Assembly: GCA_013397455.1 (NCBI GenBank)
Contig: VYZB01000125.1
Span: forward strand, 195,453-259,452
DNA length: 64,000 bases
Direction: 5' to 3'
Source of the DNA: Crotophaga sulcirostris
Taxonomy: Eukaryota; Chordata; Aves; Cuculiformes; Crotophagidae
How positions within the stretch are numbered: the first letter of the stretch is position 1; every line of letters starts with the position of its first letter. A model generated the notes under the pieces. That model was not told where the DNA came from. It was given only the letters and a program-made list of their open reading frames with translations, and did not search any database. The position numbers and the translations under genes are program-made. Shown here in pieces: positions 1-12,990 of the stretch.

Positions 1-3000
1 TTATACTGAGAAAAAACACACTATTGCTTATCACTCAAGACAACGTACAGAGCAGCTCCTCAGTTACAACTCTGAAGGAAACTTACACTAGTCTTTATAA
101 TTCATAAATAAAATTTTCCCTTCTCAAGAAAGAACAGATAATTTCTGTGAACCACAAAGAAGCTGGAAAGAGAAATGCTCACCTCCATCCTAATTTCTCT
201 CCTCCAGCTGAATCGAGAAGGACTGCACAGATGGTCCAATATGTGCCTTTTCTTCATGTTCTAGAAAAGAAGTAGTAAACTAGAGTCTTCTACTAACAAA
301 GTAAATAGGTTTTAGAAAATATCTAGCGGGCATCTACCTATGAGAAAAATCACAGATAATTTTATGGGTATCTAAATACTGTTTTAATGGAGCTTCAACA
401 TTTGCTTTGTTCATAAATAGAAGCCATGGAAGAATGCTGAAGAATAATTATTTTCTTGAGAGAGAGATTTCTTAGCCAGAAACAAGCCTGGATCCACTTA
501 GTCCAATTCTTTTATTGCCATACAGAATTTGTCATGCACAATAACCTGTTCTGAAGAACAAGGACACAAAAACCCATCAAAAATAGCACAGAGATCAGGA
601 GAAAATGCCAAGTTAACAGCGTATCCAAAGCAAGGAAAGGCTGTAGTCAAGGCCACTCTTCCACCTGATGGTAGCTTCCCCAATACTAGGGCTACATGTG
701 CATGTGAAAATGACTCCAAATTGTGAAGTCTGCTGGAAAAGCAGGATATCATCTACTAAAAGATCTTGCCTCAGAATTTAAAGGGAAAACAGTCATACAT
801 AAGCACAAATACACATGAATCAACACTAGTCTTCACAGAAAGGAAATAGATATACAGATGAAACATTCAGATTTATGTTCTTTTCTGCAAAGTAATGCAT
901 TTCACTAACACAAAGAATTATAATAGTTTTCTTCCCTTACTGATCTTTAGTGCATTCGACACCACAGATCACAAGAAACACCCCACACTTACAATATCTA
1001 ATACAGAAGAATACAGTCATAATTTTCATCACCCAATGGTTTCCTGGCTAAAAGAATTTCCTAAGGTTATCAGAAACTTCTCTCACAGATGCTGAGCAGG
1101 CCCATTTCCACCCTCTGGAGACCAAAAATTCTCTCTTGAACTGCTGTGATTGTGAATTGTTACTACATCCACATTCATTACAGAGTCACCATCTGCCAGT
1201 AACTAATAAAAACAACAGTTACCTCATGCTCTGAAGATAACTAATCTCATCACCTTTTTAGAATCATTAACAATGAAGAAAAGTAAGCTTAATAATCTTT
1301 CCCTTGGTATTTGGAGTGCTAGGAATGTATTATGATAAACAAAATTCATTTTTATTGTATATTCCACAACACGAGTTTCCATATACGACATGGAAAAAAG
1401 GTCTAGGAAACAAAGGCTGAAAAAGACCATTCAGCCATATATTATGCTTTGCCTCCCTGAGGAGGAGAGGATGCAACATGGTCCCAAGCTCAGTCTGGAG
1501 CTTAGTTGTAGATTAGCCTTCCTAAAATAATTTAGCAAACACACAAAGGGACCCCATAACCCCCAAAAGAACATTACAGGGACCTCAGAATATGCATTTT
1601 AGTTTCTGAAACATAAGAGGACCTGACCTACCCATCATCAGGGCATAAAAAATGATTCTCTCAATAATGAATTTGATGACTCCCACTCAAGTGGACACGG
1701 TTACCTACAAAGAGCTCAACAATCTGTTATTTTAGATACTTACATCATCTACTTTTGAGTTTGTCATAAACACATTGAAGTAAATGGTAAAATATCAAAT
1801 GCATCAAAACATCCTCCACAGGATCTGCTGACAGGCCAGCTGGGCCCCAGTGCACAGGTTCACCCTACACACCACTTTAACTGTTGCCCAAGCTCTGCTC
1901 AGATTTTTGAAGATTAAACTTTCTACAATTTTCAATTAAAAAGAAGAAAACACTGTTTTTCTTCAAAAGAAGAGAAATTTTCAACTCAAACACTAACATA
2001 ACAGCAATGGAACACAAGAAGAAACAGACCGTCAGTCCCAAACAACAACCATTATATGAACTGTCACCCAAATTCTGCTGCAATGAATCCACCACAGCTC
2101 CGAGCACACAGTGCAGCTTGTGGCATCAAAGGCAAGAAGACGAAAAACATTTCAACAAATTCCACATTCTGTAGAGTTGGGAATATAACCTTTTCCTGCA
2201 AATCTCACCTCTGTTATGGATTCGAACATCAAGGCTATCTTTTGGTAAGATCAACTGATATAACTGGAGGAGGGGGTGGAGGTGTGTAAGGCATATAAAC
2301 TGAAGTACTCAAACCCTGAAGAAACCTAAAGCTGTACCTATATGCCCCGAAGCTACTTGGTTATTCTTATCCTTGCTGACAGAGTTTCTTAAAAATAGTT
2401 CTTATACAGTCCACATCAAACTTTGCCTTTCACTTAGTTCATTATCAGGATTTGAGGCACTGCCTGCAACACAGTATGAAAGAAAGTCCAAGCAAGTGAC
2501 ATATTCAACTTGACAGCACCTCATTACAGGACTGTGCATTAGCTATCACTTCTTCTTCTCTCTCTCTCTGTAGTCAGTAAAAGATATGAACCTCTCTCTG
2601 GCAAATGTACTTCTCGATGCCATAATGTCCTCATTTACTTGTCTGTGTTATGTATTTCTGTTCATATCAAAAAGCTTAATTAGTCTCTTACAACTAAAAT
2701 GAGTCTTTTGACTCATTTGTATTAGACAGGAGGGAAGGATGCTTTATTGACAGTTTAAAAATGTTAGATATATTTCCTAATGCCATGTCTCAGCTATATT
2801 TGTGTCTTGCTCCATATCAGCCCTTTTAGGGAAGTATCCTTTACTGTAAAATTCTTGTTGCCTTTCATAGTCACTTTTTCTTTTTGTTACATCTGGAAAG
2901 CTAGGGTCCAAATTATAAACCAACTAACATAAAAGTGATTCTTACAAAATATTTTAAATGAACCACATATTAGTAAAACAACCACAGTAGTTTTCATGCA

Positions 3001-6000
3001 TATGTTGCAATGAGTTCTCCCCTTTATTCCCCAAGTACCGCATCAGCCCATCACTGCTCTGCAGACCAGCCATCTGTTGGCCCTCTGCAGTCTTCCCTAA
3101 TGTGAACTCACTTTACAGGTCTCCTGCAAATTCCTACCTGAGCAAACCACAGCTCCAGCTTTCCCGAGGTCTCTGTCCCCTACTCATCCTTCAGGTTCTG
3201 GCAGCGCTCAGCCTTTACAGAAACACTCCAAAAAAGCTACCCACAGTGACAGTCTGTTCCACCACCCCTATCTCTGGTTCTTTGTATTTCCCCCTGTACA
3301 ACTACAGCAGCAGCACCATCCTGCAGAGTTTGCAGATTTTTCAGTGTCTTTGGTATTTCAGGGTGTCTCATCTAAACAGAGCTGCAGCAATGAGACAGCC
3401 ACCTTTTCAGGAAGGCTGCCAGTGTACACCAAGCTGCACCTGAAATCAGCTACTGAGCCCATTGACTGAATGAGCACCTACCTGCACATTCCAGGTTAAA
3501 TCCAGCACCGTTGCTCACATTCAGTAAGGCCTTAATTCCCTGGCTTTCCCTGCAAAGAGCAACAGCAGCGTACACATCTTCACCCCAATGGAAGGTCTTC
3601 TGTCTCGTCCCACAGCAAACGTATGTGCTTTATGACAACAAGCAGAATTTGAGTTTCGACCAATAAAATCCTTAATATTTTACTTAGTGAAAAACCTAAG
3701 GCAGATGGAAAGCAGTAAGCAGGGTGAGAGAAAACTCATTATTACAGAATATGAATTATTACCCACAAGTCTCTTAGGTCACCTCTGCTACGCTGTAAAA
3801 CACAAATACTCTTAGCATAAGGCTTATTAAAATACAGACTATCTGACAGAATGGGGCTATTTTTACCTAGACTGAACAATATCCAGGCATCTTTCTCAAA
3901 CAGTTAAATCAAACTCATACTAAAAAGCATATTAGGAAGGAATTTAAACCAAGCAAAGTATCTCAGAGACCAGCTTTTGCCTATATCCTCACCTTTCTGC
4001 TATTTCTGCTGCTAAAAATGGTAAAAATAAAAAAGGTAACAGCCACCAGGAAGCTACCAAAATGCTATACAAACGAACTGAAATTAGCTGAACTTTATAA
4101 AACACAGAAATGCTCCCATGGGATCGCAGTTGGAATCTCAATGTGCAATCTTCCATTACAGTTATTTAGACTATGTCTATACCGTGCTGGTTTCAAACCA
4201 GCTGGCTTGGCTACTCCTGATTTCAGAGCTGAAGCTGGCTGTGATGCAGGCAGCCAGCCTGCCCTGAGCTCACTGTTACCATGGCCGCGCTGCAGCAGGA
4301 CCTGCGCTGGCCAGCCTACAGCCAGCTCATGTACATCCCCATAAGTGTCAAATCAAAGTAACACAGGCACTCCCCTAAAGAAAAAGGTTGCTTGCTGCCT
4401 TGCCTTTGTGTGCCACAGTGATCTCTGGCAAAAGAAACTGGGAAAAAAATACTTCAGCAGGAATTAGCATTTCCTCAGATGCTCCCAGCAGTTGTTCAGG
4501 AAAAATATCAATCATGTTGCACACCATATGGCATCTTTGTGTAGACCACCACCAAAGCTTGAAAAAGTTAACAATTCATCACATTCCAGACAACTAATAA
4601 ATCAATTCTGTCTTTTGTCAAGAGCATAGAGGGCGGAAGAAGGAATGGCCACCGATATCCCAGACAAACTCTCTCCTTCAGTAAGATGAAGAGCTGCTGT
4701 TCTTAAAAAAGTCATTGCCTAGAATATATTGAAACGAATATTACATGATCTTTGCCTTCTGCAATAAACCAGATATGAATATAAAAAGCAAGAGCAAATA
4801 TGTGTTTTCAGCCTGCCCATTATCAGGTATCAGCAGACTGATAACCACACACACAAGAACTGCAGCGATAACACTGTATAGATAAGTTGTCTGGTTACAA
4901 AAGTATTCCTTGGAATAGCAATATATTCACAGCCCATGTTGATAGCATTTCAGTCAAGATTCCTTCTGTGAATCTCTGCTGGCCTTGTAAAACGTGAATG
5001 CCACTGATTTTTGATTGCACAGTGCTTAGCTTTTGGTTTTCATTATTAATTCTCTATTTACTGCACAGGAAATAATATAAATAAAACACTACCCCTGAGA
5101 GCACACCCATCTCAGCTTTCTGGAGCAGCCCCTTCCAATGCTCTGGGAGCCCTCCAGATGTCCCACATACCGGGGCATCTCGGCACGACTGCTGCCATAA
5201 CAACAGCACACACAGCACGTGGGGATTGCAGCGATGGAAGGAATCGAGGTAAGGCAGCAGCAGGCTGCTGCCAGCTGTGCAGGGCTGCAACCACTGGCAC
5301 TGCCTGCGTGCCCGTCACACCAGCACCTCACCACTTACTGAGATTTCACTGCAGCTCTCATCACAAAGCACATACTCAACCTGACTGTAGAGAAATCTGG
5401 CCAGAGAGCATTTAATGAGTGAAAAGAATGTCTGTGGTCATACCCATGTGATAGTACTTTCTGTGAGCCAAATGGTACAGAAGAGGATGAACTGTTGGTT
5501 TACTCCTAAGACTATTCAGTCTCAGGTGGCCACAGATGGCGATGCTAGATACAGACATTTGTTAAAGCACAAACTTGTTAATTTTATCTGTCCATGAGGG
5601 AGGTCAAAAAGGCTGTCAGAGCCCTCCTGACATCTTATTTCATGTGGTTCTCTTTGATGAGGCATATGCATAAAGAAATCTCAGAAGTAAATATACCCAG
5701 AGCACCATAAGGCAGGACATAATTGTCTCTCAATTTTTGTAAACAACACCTTATCTGAAATATTTTTTTAACTAAATACAGCTTCAGCATATTTGATTTA
5801 ATCAGTGAGTTACAGTCTTATGCCTTCTCTTATTTTATGTACATAAACTACTGTCTTTCCTTGCTTACACACAATCCTACTGAACAAGCACTCTCTTCTT
5901 GCCTCCTTCATCTCATGTGCCTCTTCTTTCCCCTGGGCATGCTTTTAATGGCACTACCAACTGATTGATAATTAACTTTTACTCTGCTTTAGTTATTGAC

Positions 6001-9000
6001 CATCTCCCCAGATAGATTATGCAGAAAAACTATTATATTTCAGTCACAGTATGGTTTTAGCTAGAGGTAAAGCATGACACCTAGTTACAGATAGTCTTAT
6101 AAGTAACCATGGATGCACAAGAAACCATGCCTGCAGATAAAAAGAATGCCTCCAGATAATAATGTTTGTTGGAATAGATTTGCACATTTCTTTGAACTGA
6201 TATATTTATATCTTGCTAATTATTTGAGAAAAATCTCAGAGACCTTATCACAAAGAAAGTCAATGCTATGGTTGTATTTCTTCCCCTCAAGTCTAGGCTT
6301 CTTTTTACAGTAACCCTCAAGCTTTAAAGTTTGCTTTTAACAGTTTTATTTTCAGTCATTTTAGTTACTTATTCCGGTACCCTACATCTGTACTATTTGT
6401 CAGGAAACATCTTGAGAATTTAAGTCCATTAATTTTTTTTATAAAGAGCCTAGGTCACATTCTAAAAGACCTGACTTTACTGCTAAATAATCACTCTCTT
6501 GTTCTTACTCTGCTTTTCCATGAAAAGCATGGGACATTGTTGTTACTGCTTCGCAAACACCACACAATACAACTGACAGCTTCAATAAGTTGTACAAGCA
6601 GGAAGCAAACAACAGTAGGTCACCTTAGGGTCTTTTTTTTTCCTTTATAACCACTGGAATGGCAATTTAGAGAATGTTCTGCTCAGCAGGTTTTCAGCTT
6701 CTACATTTCTCACTACTCTTAAAGGCATAACAGAGGCAAAGTATCTGAGGAAAGACTGCATCCCAGGCTTCAAAGCAACACTACACGTGGACTGGAGGAA
6801 CAGCAAAGACAGAGCTCATTTTCCCTCCTAAAGTAAAAGAAGAGTAAAATATTCTACCACTAACCTGCAGACCCAATCATTTTACTCCATTTAAGTCATC
6901 CTCACCAGTCCCAGCTTAACAGAGATGGGTGTTTGCTTCAGGATACTGCAGCTTACAGCACACTCCATGGAAAATGCCCGAAGAATAAGGGAATAGTAGA
7001 TCAGACTTTTTGCTGGAGGAGGAACTCAACACTGGTACTGCTTCCCATCCCTTGCTGTGGTTGTGTGGCCTCCTGTGGTTTGGAATTACAACAGCACTGC
7101 ACCAAAACTCCATTCACTTAAGAGACGCAATGGCCTATTAGAGATTACAGCTGCTGTAATACTTTTTAAAGGAGCTTTGTAATTTCTTGGTAAAATGAAT
7201 AACTTTATCTTTCAGAAGACGAACTGATAGAAGTTGATTGGACTGAAGGTTAAATTAGACAACCCAAGTAGCCTGAGCAAGGTGAACTTAGGTATAACTG
7301 TGAAAAAATGAGCTCTTCTTAGCAAGTACAGGAAGTCTACAAGAGTCAGTACCAACACGTGCACATCTCGGCCAATAATCACTGACACTACAGAGAAATG
7401 ACTCCACGTACAAAAGCATATCTTATTATAAGCATTAAAAAAAATGCTAAACTACAACTGTCTCTTCACCATTAGGGTAATGTTTGTTAAAAGAATTTCA
7501 GTCTGCAGATTGTGTCATAGGAAATGTCATTATGTTCCACCATACCAAGAGGAGTTGACATATTTCAAAAATAATATGCTTAAAATCATTTTAGTTTACC
7601 AAACATGCAGAGTAAGCAGAAATTCAGGATATCTTCAGGGAGGAGAAGATACCTCACATACACAGAGCAATTTCTTTTTTTAAAGCCCAGAGTCTCAGTA
7701 ATTCAATTCATATTTTGTTTAAATGCTTAAAAGTACTCATTATACTACTGAGCACTGGTTTACAAAATCTCAAATAAGCAATTAAGTACTTATACAATAT
7801 GTAGAGGTGGGAAAAAACCCCAACTAAATAAACAACCATAAAGATCCTAACACAATCTCAACATTTCAAATCATTCCTTCAGTCCACTAAACACCACAAT
7901 ACTTCCTATGTTACCATAATACCTACTATACTACTTTATATTTCACCCAAAATTAAGTAAAACAAAATTAAAAATTCATGGCAAGTCAATGATATAGAAG
8001 CTTATGTACGTTTATTTGAAAATACTTTCATATCTGTAATCAAACAACAACCAACCTGGTAGATTCTCAACTGCAGTCAACTGTCACAATTCTCTTGACC
8101 TCAATCAAGCTAGGAAAATTTGTATCACCCAAGATGCATTTCTCACTGTTTATTTTTTAGGGGAAAATCACAAGTAATCATTTAAACTGTTCCAAAAATT
8201 ATTTTGTAATTTCTGAAGAGTCTGACTGCTTGGTACAAAAATAGGAAGCATATATATTCTATGAAATATGGCTCTTTTCACTCTTGTATACAAAATATAT
8301 GCAGACACTGTAAACACAGCAAAAGCTGGCACCACAGCTTGATTGCAAAGGGACAGGTTCTACCATTCCCCCTGAGGAGTCTCAAACTGTGATCCCAGGA
8401 ATAAAGGCAAACACAATCACTTGCCTCCTCTGAAAATTTAGCTACAATACATGAGGTATCCAGAGATTCAATTTACAGCTTTTATGGTCAAAAAATGGCA
8501 TTGCTTATACATTGTGGCCTCCCCCCAAAAAAAGAGTCCAATAAATTTTACCAGCTACTCCCTTAGGAAGAGCTGCATTTTACTGCATTGTATTTCCCAG
8601 AAAACAGACCTCCTTTAAAAAGAAACACCAAGTTACAATTTCCCTTGGCAGCAAGTACCTGGAAAACTGGCTCTGTAAGGCCAAAAATGTTTAAGTGCAG
8701 GAAACACGAAGCAATGTGCAAATGGGCAAAGACCCATAAGATCTCACCCTGCTCTGCTCCTTGGCTGTTTTCCACTACAAGAGATCCCTGCAGACCGTAC
8801 ACCCTGCAGTCCAGCAAGCAGCAACAGAGCCAAGCAAAGGAGCCAGAACTGCAAGTCAGCCTGACCTTCCAAAACACCAGGGATGCCAGGGACTGGCAAC
8901 ATTAGGAAATGCAGAGTAGCTGAGTTTGATTTGTGACTAATGGCTAGGGACATTAGAACTGAAACAATTTGAAACTGCTGGGTTTTGCTATACAAGACTT

Positions 9001-12000
9001 AAGAAATGAAAAAAGTCTTCGCTATAGACACTGTAAGCAAGCTGGCGTATACTTTCCCTTCTTGTTATCTTTCTCATGCATTAAACCATTTGTCTGCTTT
9101 GTTTATACTGTCAATAGCATTGTGTGCCAAGCGTGATATAAAAATTTATTTAGAATTTAATTAAGTTTCCAAAGCCACTGGGAAAACAATGGAAAATGCA
9201 CGTGAGAAGAGGGAAGGAAACATTCTTATAGTATGAAATTTAAAACTCTCTTCCAGTTCTTCCTTTAAAAAAAGGTCTCTGAATCTTGGACACGAACTAC
9301 TGAGTAAAATTCCTTTAACACAGTGTACATCCTACTCAGGTGACTGGAATTAAAATTCAAGCCACCAGAAACAAGCTCAAGTGCATTTCACGATCACAGG
9401 CTTGTGTATTTGTTTATATCCTGGAGTTGCTTTGAAAACAACCATCTCCTCAAAACAGGCCAAGCCTGGAACACCAGCCTCTTCCTTCAAAAACCGAAAT
9501 TACAAAGCACTGTGAGAACAAAACTGAAGGGCAGCTGCCTCTAATCAATACTACTAGGTTTCTATTTTTAAAGTTTGTGATACATTTTGTAAAAGAAAGC
9601 CAGCAGTCAGATTCCAATCTCTATTACAGTGACAATCATACATAACCCAGCAGAAACCAGTATAGCTCCTCTGCATTTATACCAGCATGGAATTAAATCA
9701 AGTTAATGCTCAAAATGAAGAGGGGGGAAGAAAGCTGACACTGGGAAAATGGGGGGATATTAAAAATACCCAGCTCAAAGGACTGCTTAATTAATTATTC
9801 ACAGTGATGAAATAAAAGGTGTTGCAGCCATAACAGAAAACAACCTAAATCACACTAGGATTATGTGACAGAATTACAGGAGACAAAGTTTTGAAATGAC
9901 ATAGTGAAGGTAGAACGTGAGCGAATTCAGATAACAGGGCACATGGAGGAGCAGATCCTACGCAAATAAAGAGCAGAGTGGGGCAAGATCCTATCCAAAA
10001 GGAAAAAAGATTCTGGTTTTGTAACTATAAAAGTCATAGTCTTTTCACTGGAAGGAAAGTATCTATGTCAGAAAGGAATGGAGAGAAGAGATTTGAGTCA
10101 GGGGAACCGAAGCAGATCAGTACAGTAGAAACAAGTCAGTAACCAGTCCCAAAACAGTCTGGCACACAATTAAAAGTACCAGTAATTACCAGCTTCTGAG
10201 CAGACTTCGGTGCGAGACAGAGGAAGAGCTGCAGATGAGATGAACAGATGGAAAGACAAAGCCAATCAGGAATCAAAATACACGGTTCCAGCAAGGAGAA
10301 TCTCCGCCAGTGTACATTTTGCAGCCTTTCTTTCTGTAACTGAGTTAAGTGATTTTTTTACCCCTTAACTGCTGTCTGCAGTAAAAAGTTCTGAAGTGAG
10401 AAGGATGGATCTCTAAGAAACCCCAAAAATATTCTGAGCATGTATGGAAAATAAAGGGATGGCTGAATATACTCACACTGGAAGCCCCTTAAACAAGTAC
10501 AGCAAAGACACAAAGTCAATTCCAGCAATGTAAACAAATCAGTTTGTAGCACAAAATGTAACCAAAATACTGAACAGTGCGCTCCATGAGAATATATAGA
10601 AAGAGATAAAACACAAAGTGCTTTTCAGAATGACCGAGGAGGCAGGGGGTGGGTAGAATTATATACAATGCTGACAGACGGCAAAAAGCCCTGGTAATTG
10701 CATTCAGTTTTCTTATCAATGGGAATTACTTTCCCCCTCCTTAATGTAAAATTTTCTCAGTATTCCGCTATCAAAACTAATTTGTGATGTTAGTAATACT
10801 ACTACTACACTTTATTCATTATCATTCTGTGACCAAAGGCTGGTGAACATATCAACTGAAAACTCAGCAGCAAATTAACAGGTTGTTCAGGTAAGTCTAC
10901 AAAATCCAGTCGACTACTAAATAATCTAAAACATTTCAGCTAATACTGCACAGACATCATCAACAAAAGGCTTTCTCTCTCTATTCCATCCTGCACACTC
11001 AAATCATTCAAATGCTGCAACACTGGCATATGTGTAGATAATCCTGCGCAGGGATGATTCTGAATGCTAAGCAACAGTTTATTTTGACTGAGTGGGAACA
11101 CAGATTGGCCACTGTATACAAGTACTGGCACAACAGCCTCAGCATGCTTTTTGGCACAAGACACGGTCCATCATTTCCAAGAAGCAAGAATTTAGTCGCT
11201 ATTTGATCTAAAGGCCCCTGAACATCACAATAATAAGATGCTCTAATACTGAAGATTATGTTCCCTCCTGAGAAACCAGACCTAACCAAAAGCCTGTTGA
11301 TGTCAATGGAAGAACACCCACTGCCTTCACTGGTGTTTGGCTAGAACACAGAGGGAAAAACTAGCATTGCTGGAGCTCAAGAGAACCATGGCAGCAGAAG
11401 GCTTGATTGCTCTGCTTTAGCTGCAGCAATTTGGTCAGAAGACTAGGATGGACTCAGAAGACCCAAGTCCCACACCGCTTTCCTGCAGGCAAACTTTGAT
11501 GAGTCATTTGTCCTTTGGATCTCACTTTTCCAGTCCTTCAGTCACTTCTCCAATATCTCCTGATGCAGTTAAAAAAAAAAAAGAAAAAAGCAGCACAGCG
11601 TGTTGAAGCTCCACTGGCCTCTGCTGACACAGATCAAGGTCTAGTCCTCTCTGGACTTCTGTTCAGAGTTTATCTTTCCACTTTTATATCTTGTTGGCCA
11701 AGAACCAACCTTTGGTCTCCTTGCCAGCCATCTGCAATACAGCTGAACTGAGACACTTAACCACTGAGATCATGGCTTTGTACCAGTAACACAAATGCCA
11801 GCACCATGAAGGACAGCTGAGTTTAGGTTTATTCTTCAAGCGGTTATAAATTTTGTTCACTCATTACAAAGGTTACTCCTCCCTTTTCTTCAAGTGAAGA
11901 ATATCTTTAAAATGATTAAAGTATTTATGAAAGTTTTTTGACCAATGAGAATCAAGAGTAAATGAAAAAATACACAAGATGTGCACTAGGTAAGATATTT

Positions 12001-12840
12001 CACATTCACTGAGAAGTACAAATTATAAAAAGCTAAGAAATTGGAATAAGAGTATAAAATACTTATATTAAGGAAAACATCAGCTGGCAGTATTGGACTG
12101 TATGGAGAAACAGAAAATTTAGACTTAATGTTAGGAAACTGTCCTGACAAAGTGCTATTGAGCACTTCGAGAAGTAACATCCTATATGAATGGAAGTAGC
12201 CTCTTAAACTGAAAATTACAATAATTTTGAAGTGAAAAAAAAGCCCAGTAAAGGTACAAGGGGAAATAATTCAGGAAGAAGCTGGTTGTTTCTGCCCACA
12301 GAAAGCAGCAGCGTTCAGCAGGGCCTGCCTCAAATGTTACTCAGGTTTTCTTCCCCTTCCACCCTCCAAAATACAATCTTAACAATGGTTTAAAAATGTT
12401 TTAGTTCAAAAGAAACTCACCAGACAGAGAGCTTTTTATTTACCTTCCATATTCTGCACTACAAACCTACATATTTTTGAAACATAGAAAGTTAATCTGA
12501 TGTAGGACCCCAGCTGTAGAAGGTGGCTGATGAAACCAGGAATGTGACATTTAACATCATCTCCCATATGCAGCCAAATGCGGGAAATTCTCCAGGTAAA
12601 CCTATTCCAAGCACAGAATGAAACCAATCTGACACCTCAGTGCAGGCACCAGAATGTTTTGTTACAGCCTTGGATTCATTATCATCAGCCTTGAAAGCTT
12701 GGAAAAAAGCCACTGCATTACAAATCACAGGCACAAGAGGGTCAGGTGAAGACCAGCTTCTCACATTAGGTGAACCAGTATTGCAAGTCTAGATGCACAG
12801 ATATCTAGAGAGGAAGGAAATTAAGCTCACCACCAGATTC
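1..12840. other. Gene-free AT-rich flank, first half
   Basis: No exon, RNA gene or clear transposon is recognised. The DNA is AT-rich with short simple tracts, such as a CT run near 2555-2572 and an A12 run at 11571-11582. Open frames stay at about 113 codons or fewer, match no family I know and lack coding character. In mammals the gene upstream of SETMAR is LRRN1, whose coding sequence is a single long exon that would be obvious; it is not here. Single small exons or non-coding transcripts cannot be excluded by eye. Confidence 0.6.
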
Positions 12841-12869
12841 TTCTTCCCCATGCCTATTACTGGTGACTT

Positions 12870-12990
12870 TCAGGTCATTCATGTGGAACAGCAGAGAGCT
12901 CTTGAGAAATATTTTAATCACCTGAGACAGAATGCAGGTTTTGAACCCCATCAGTCTCCTGACCTCATAGCCCACTAGAGCATCTAGGGA
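12870..12990. repeat. Possible MIR-like SINE remnant
   Basis: A stretch around 12930-12975 resembles the tail half of the tRNA-derived MIR core: a TTTGAACCCC block followed by a GTCTCCTGACCTCATAGCCC-like block in the expected order. The match is by eye and diverged. MIR copies are rare but present in bird genomes. Chance similarity is a real alternative. Confidence 0.3.

Noticed and set aside
5054..5415. Cys/Ala-rich overlapping open frames near 5.1-5.4 kb
   Set aside because: Three frames on one strand and one on the other are open over the same bases, driven by GCA/GCT-rich DNA. No recognised protein.
8378..8402. TCTCAAACTGTGATCCC resembling a hAT transposon terminus
   Set aside because: No matching inverted terminus or target-site duplication was seen nearby.
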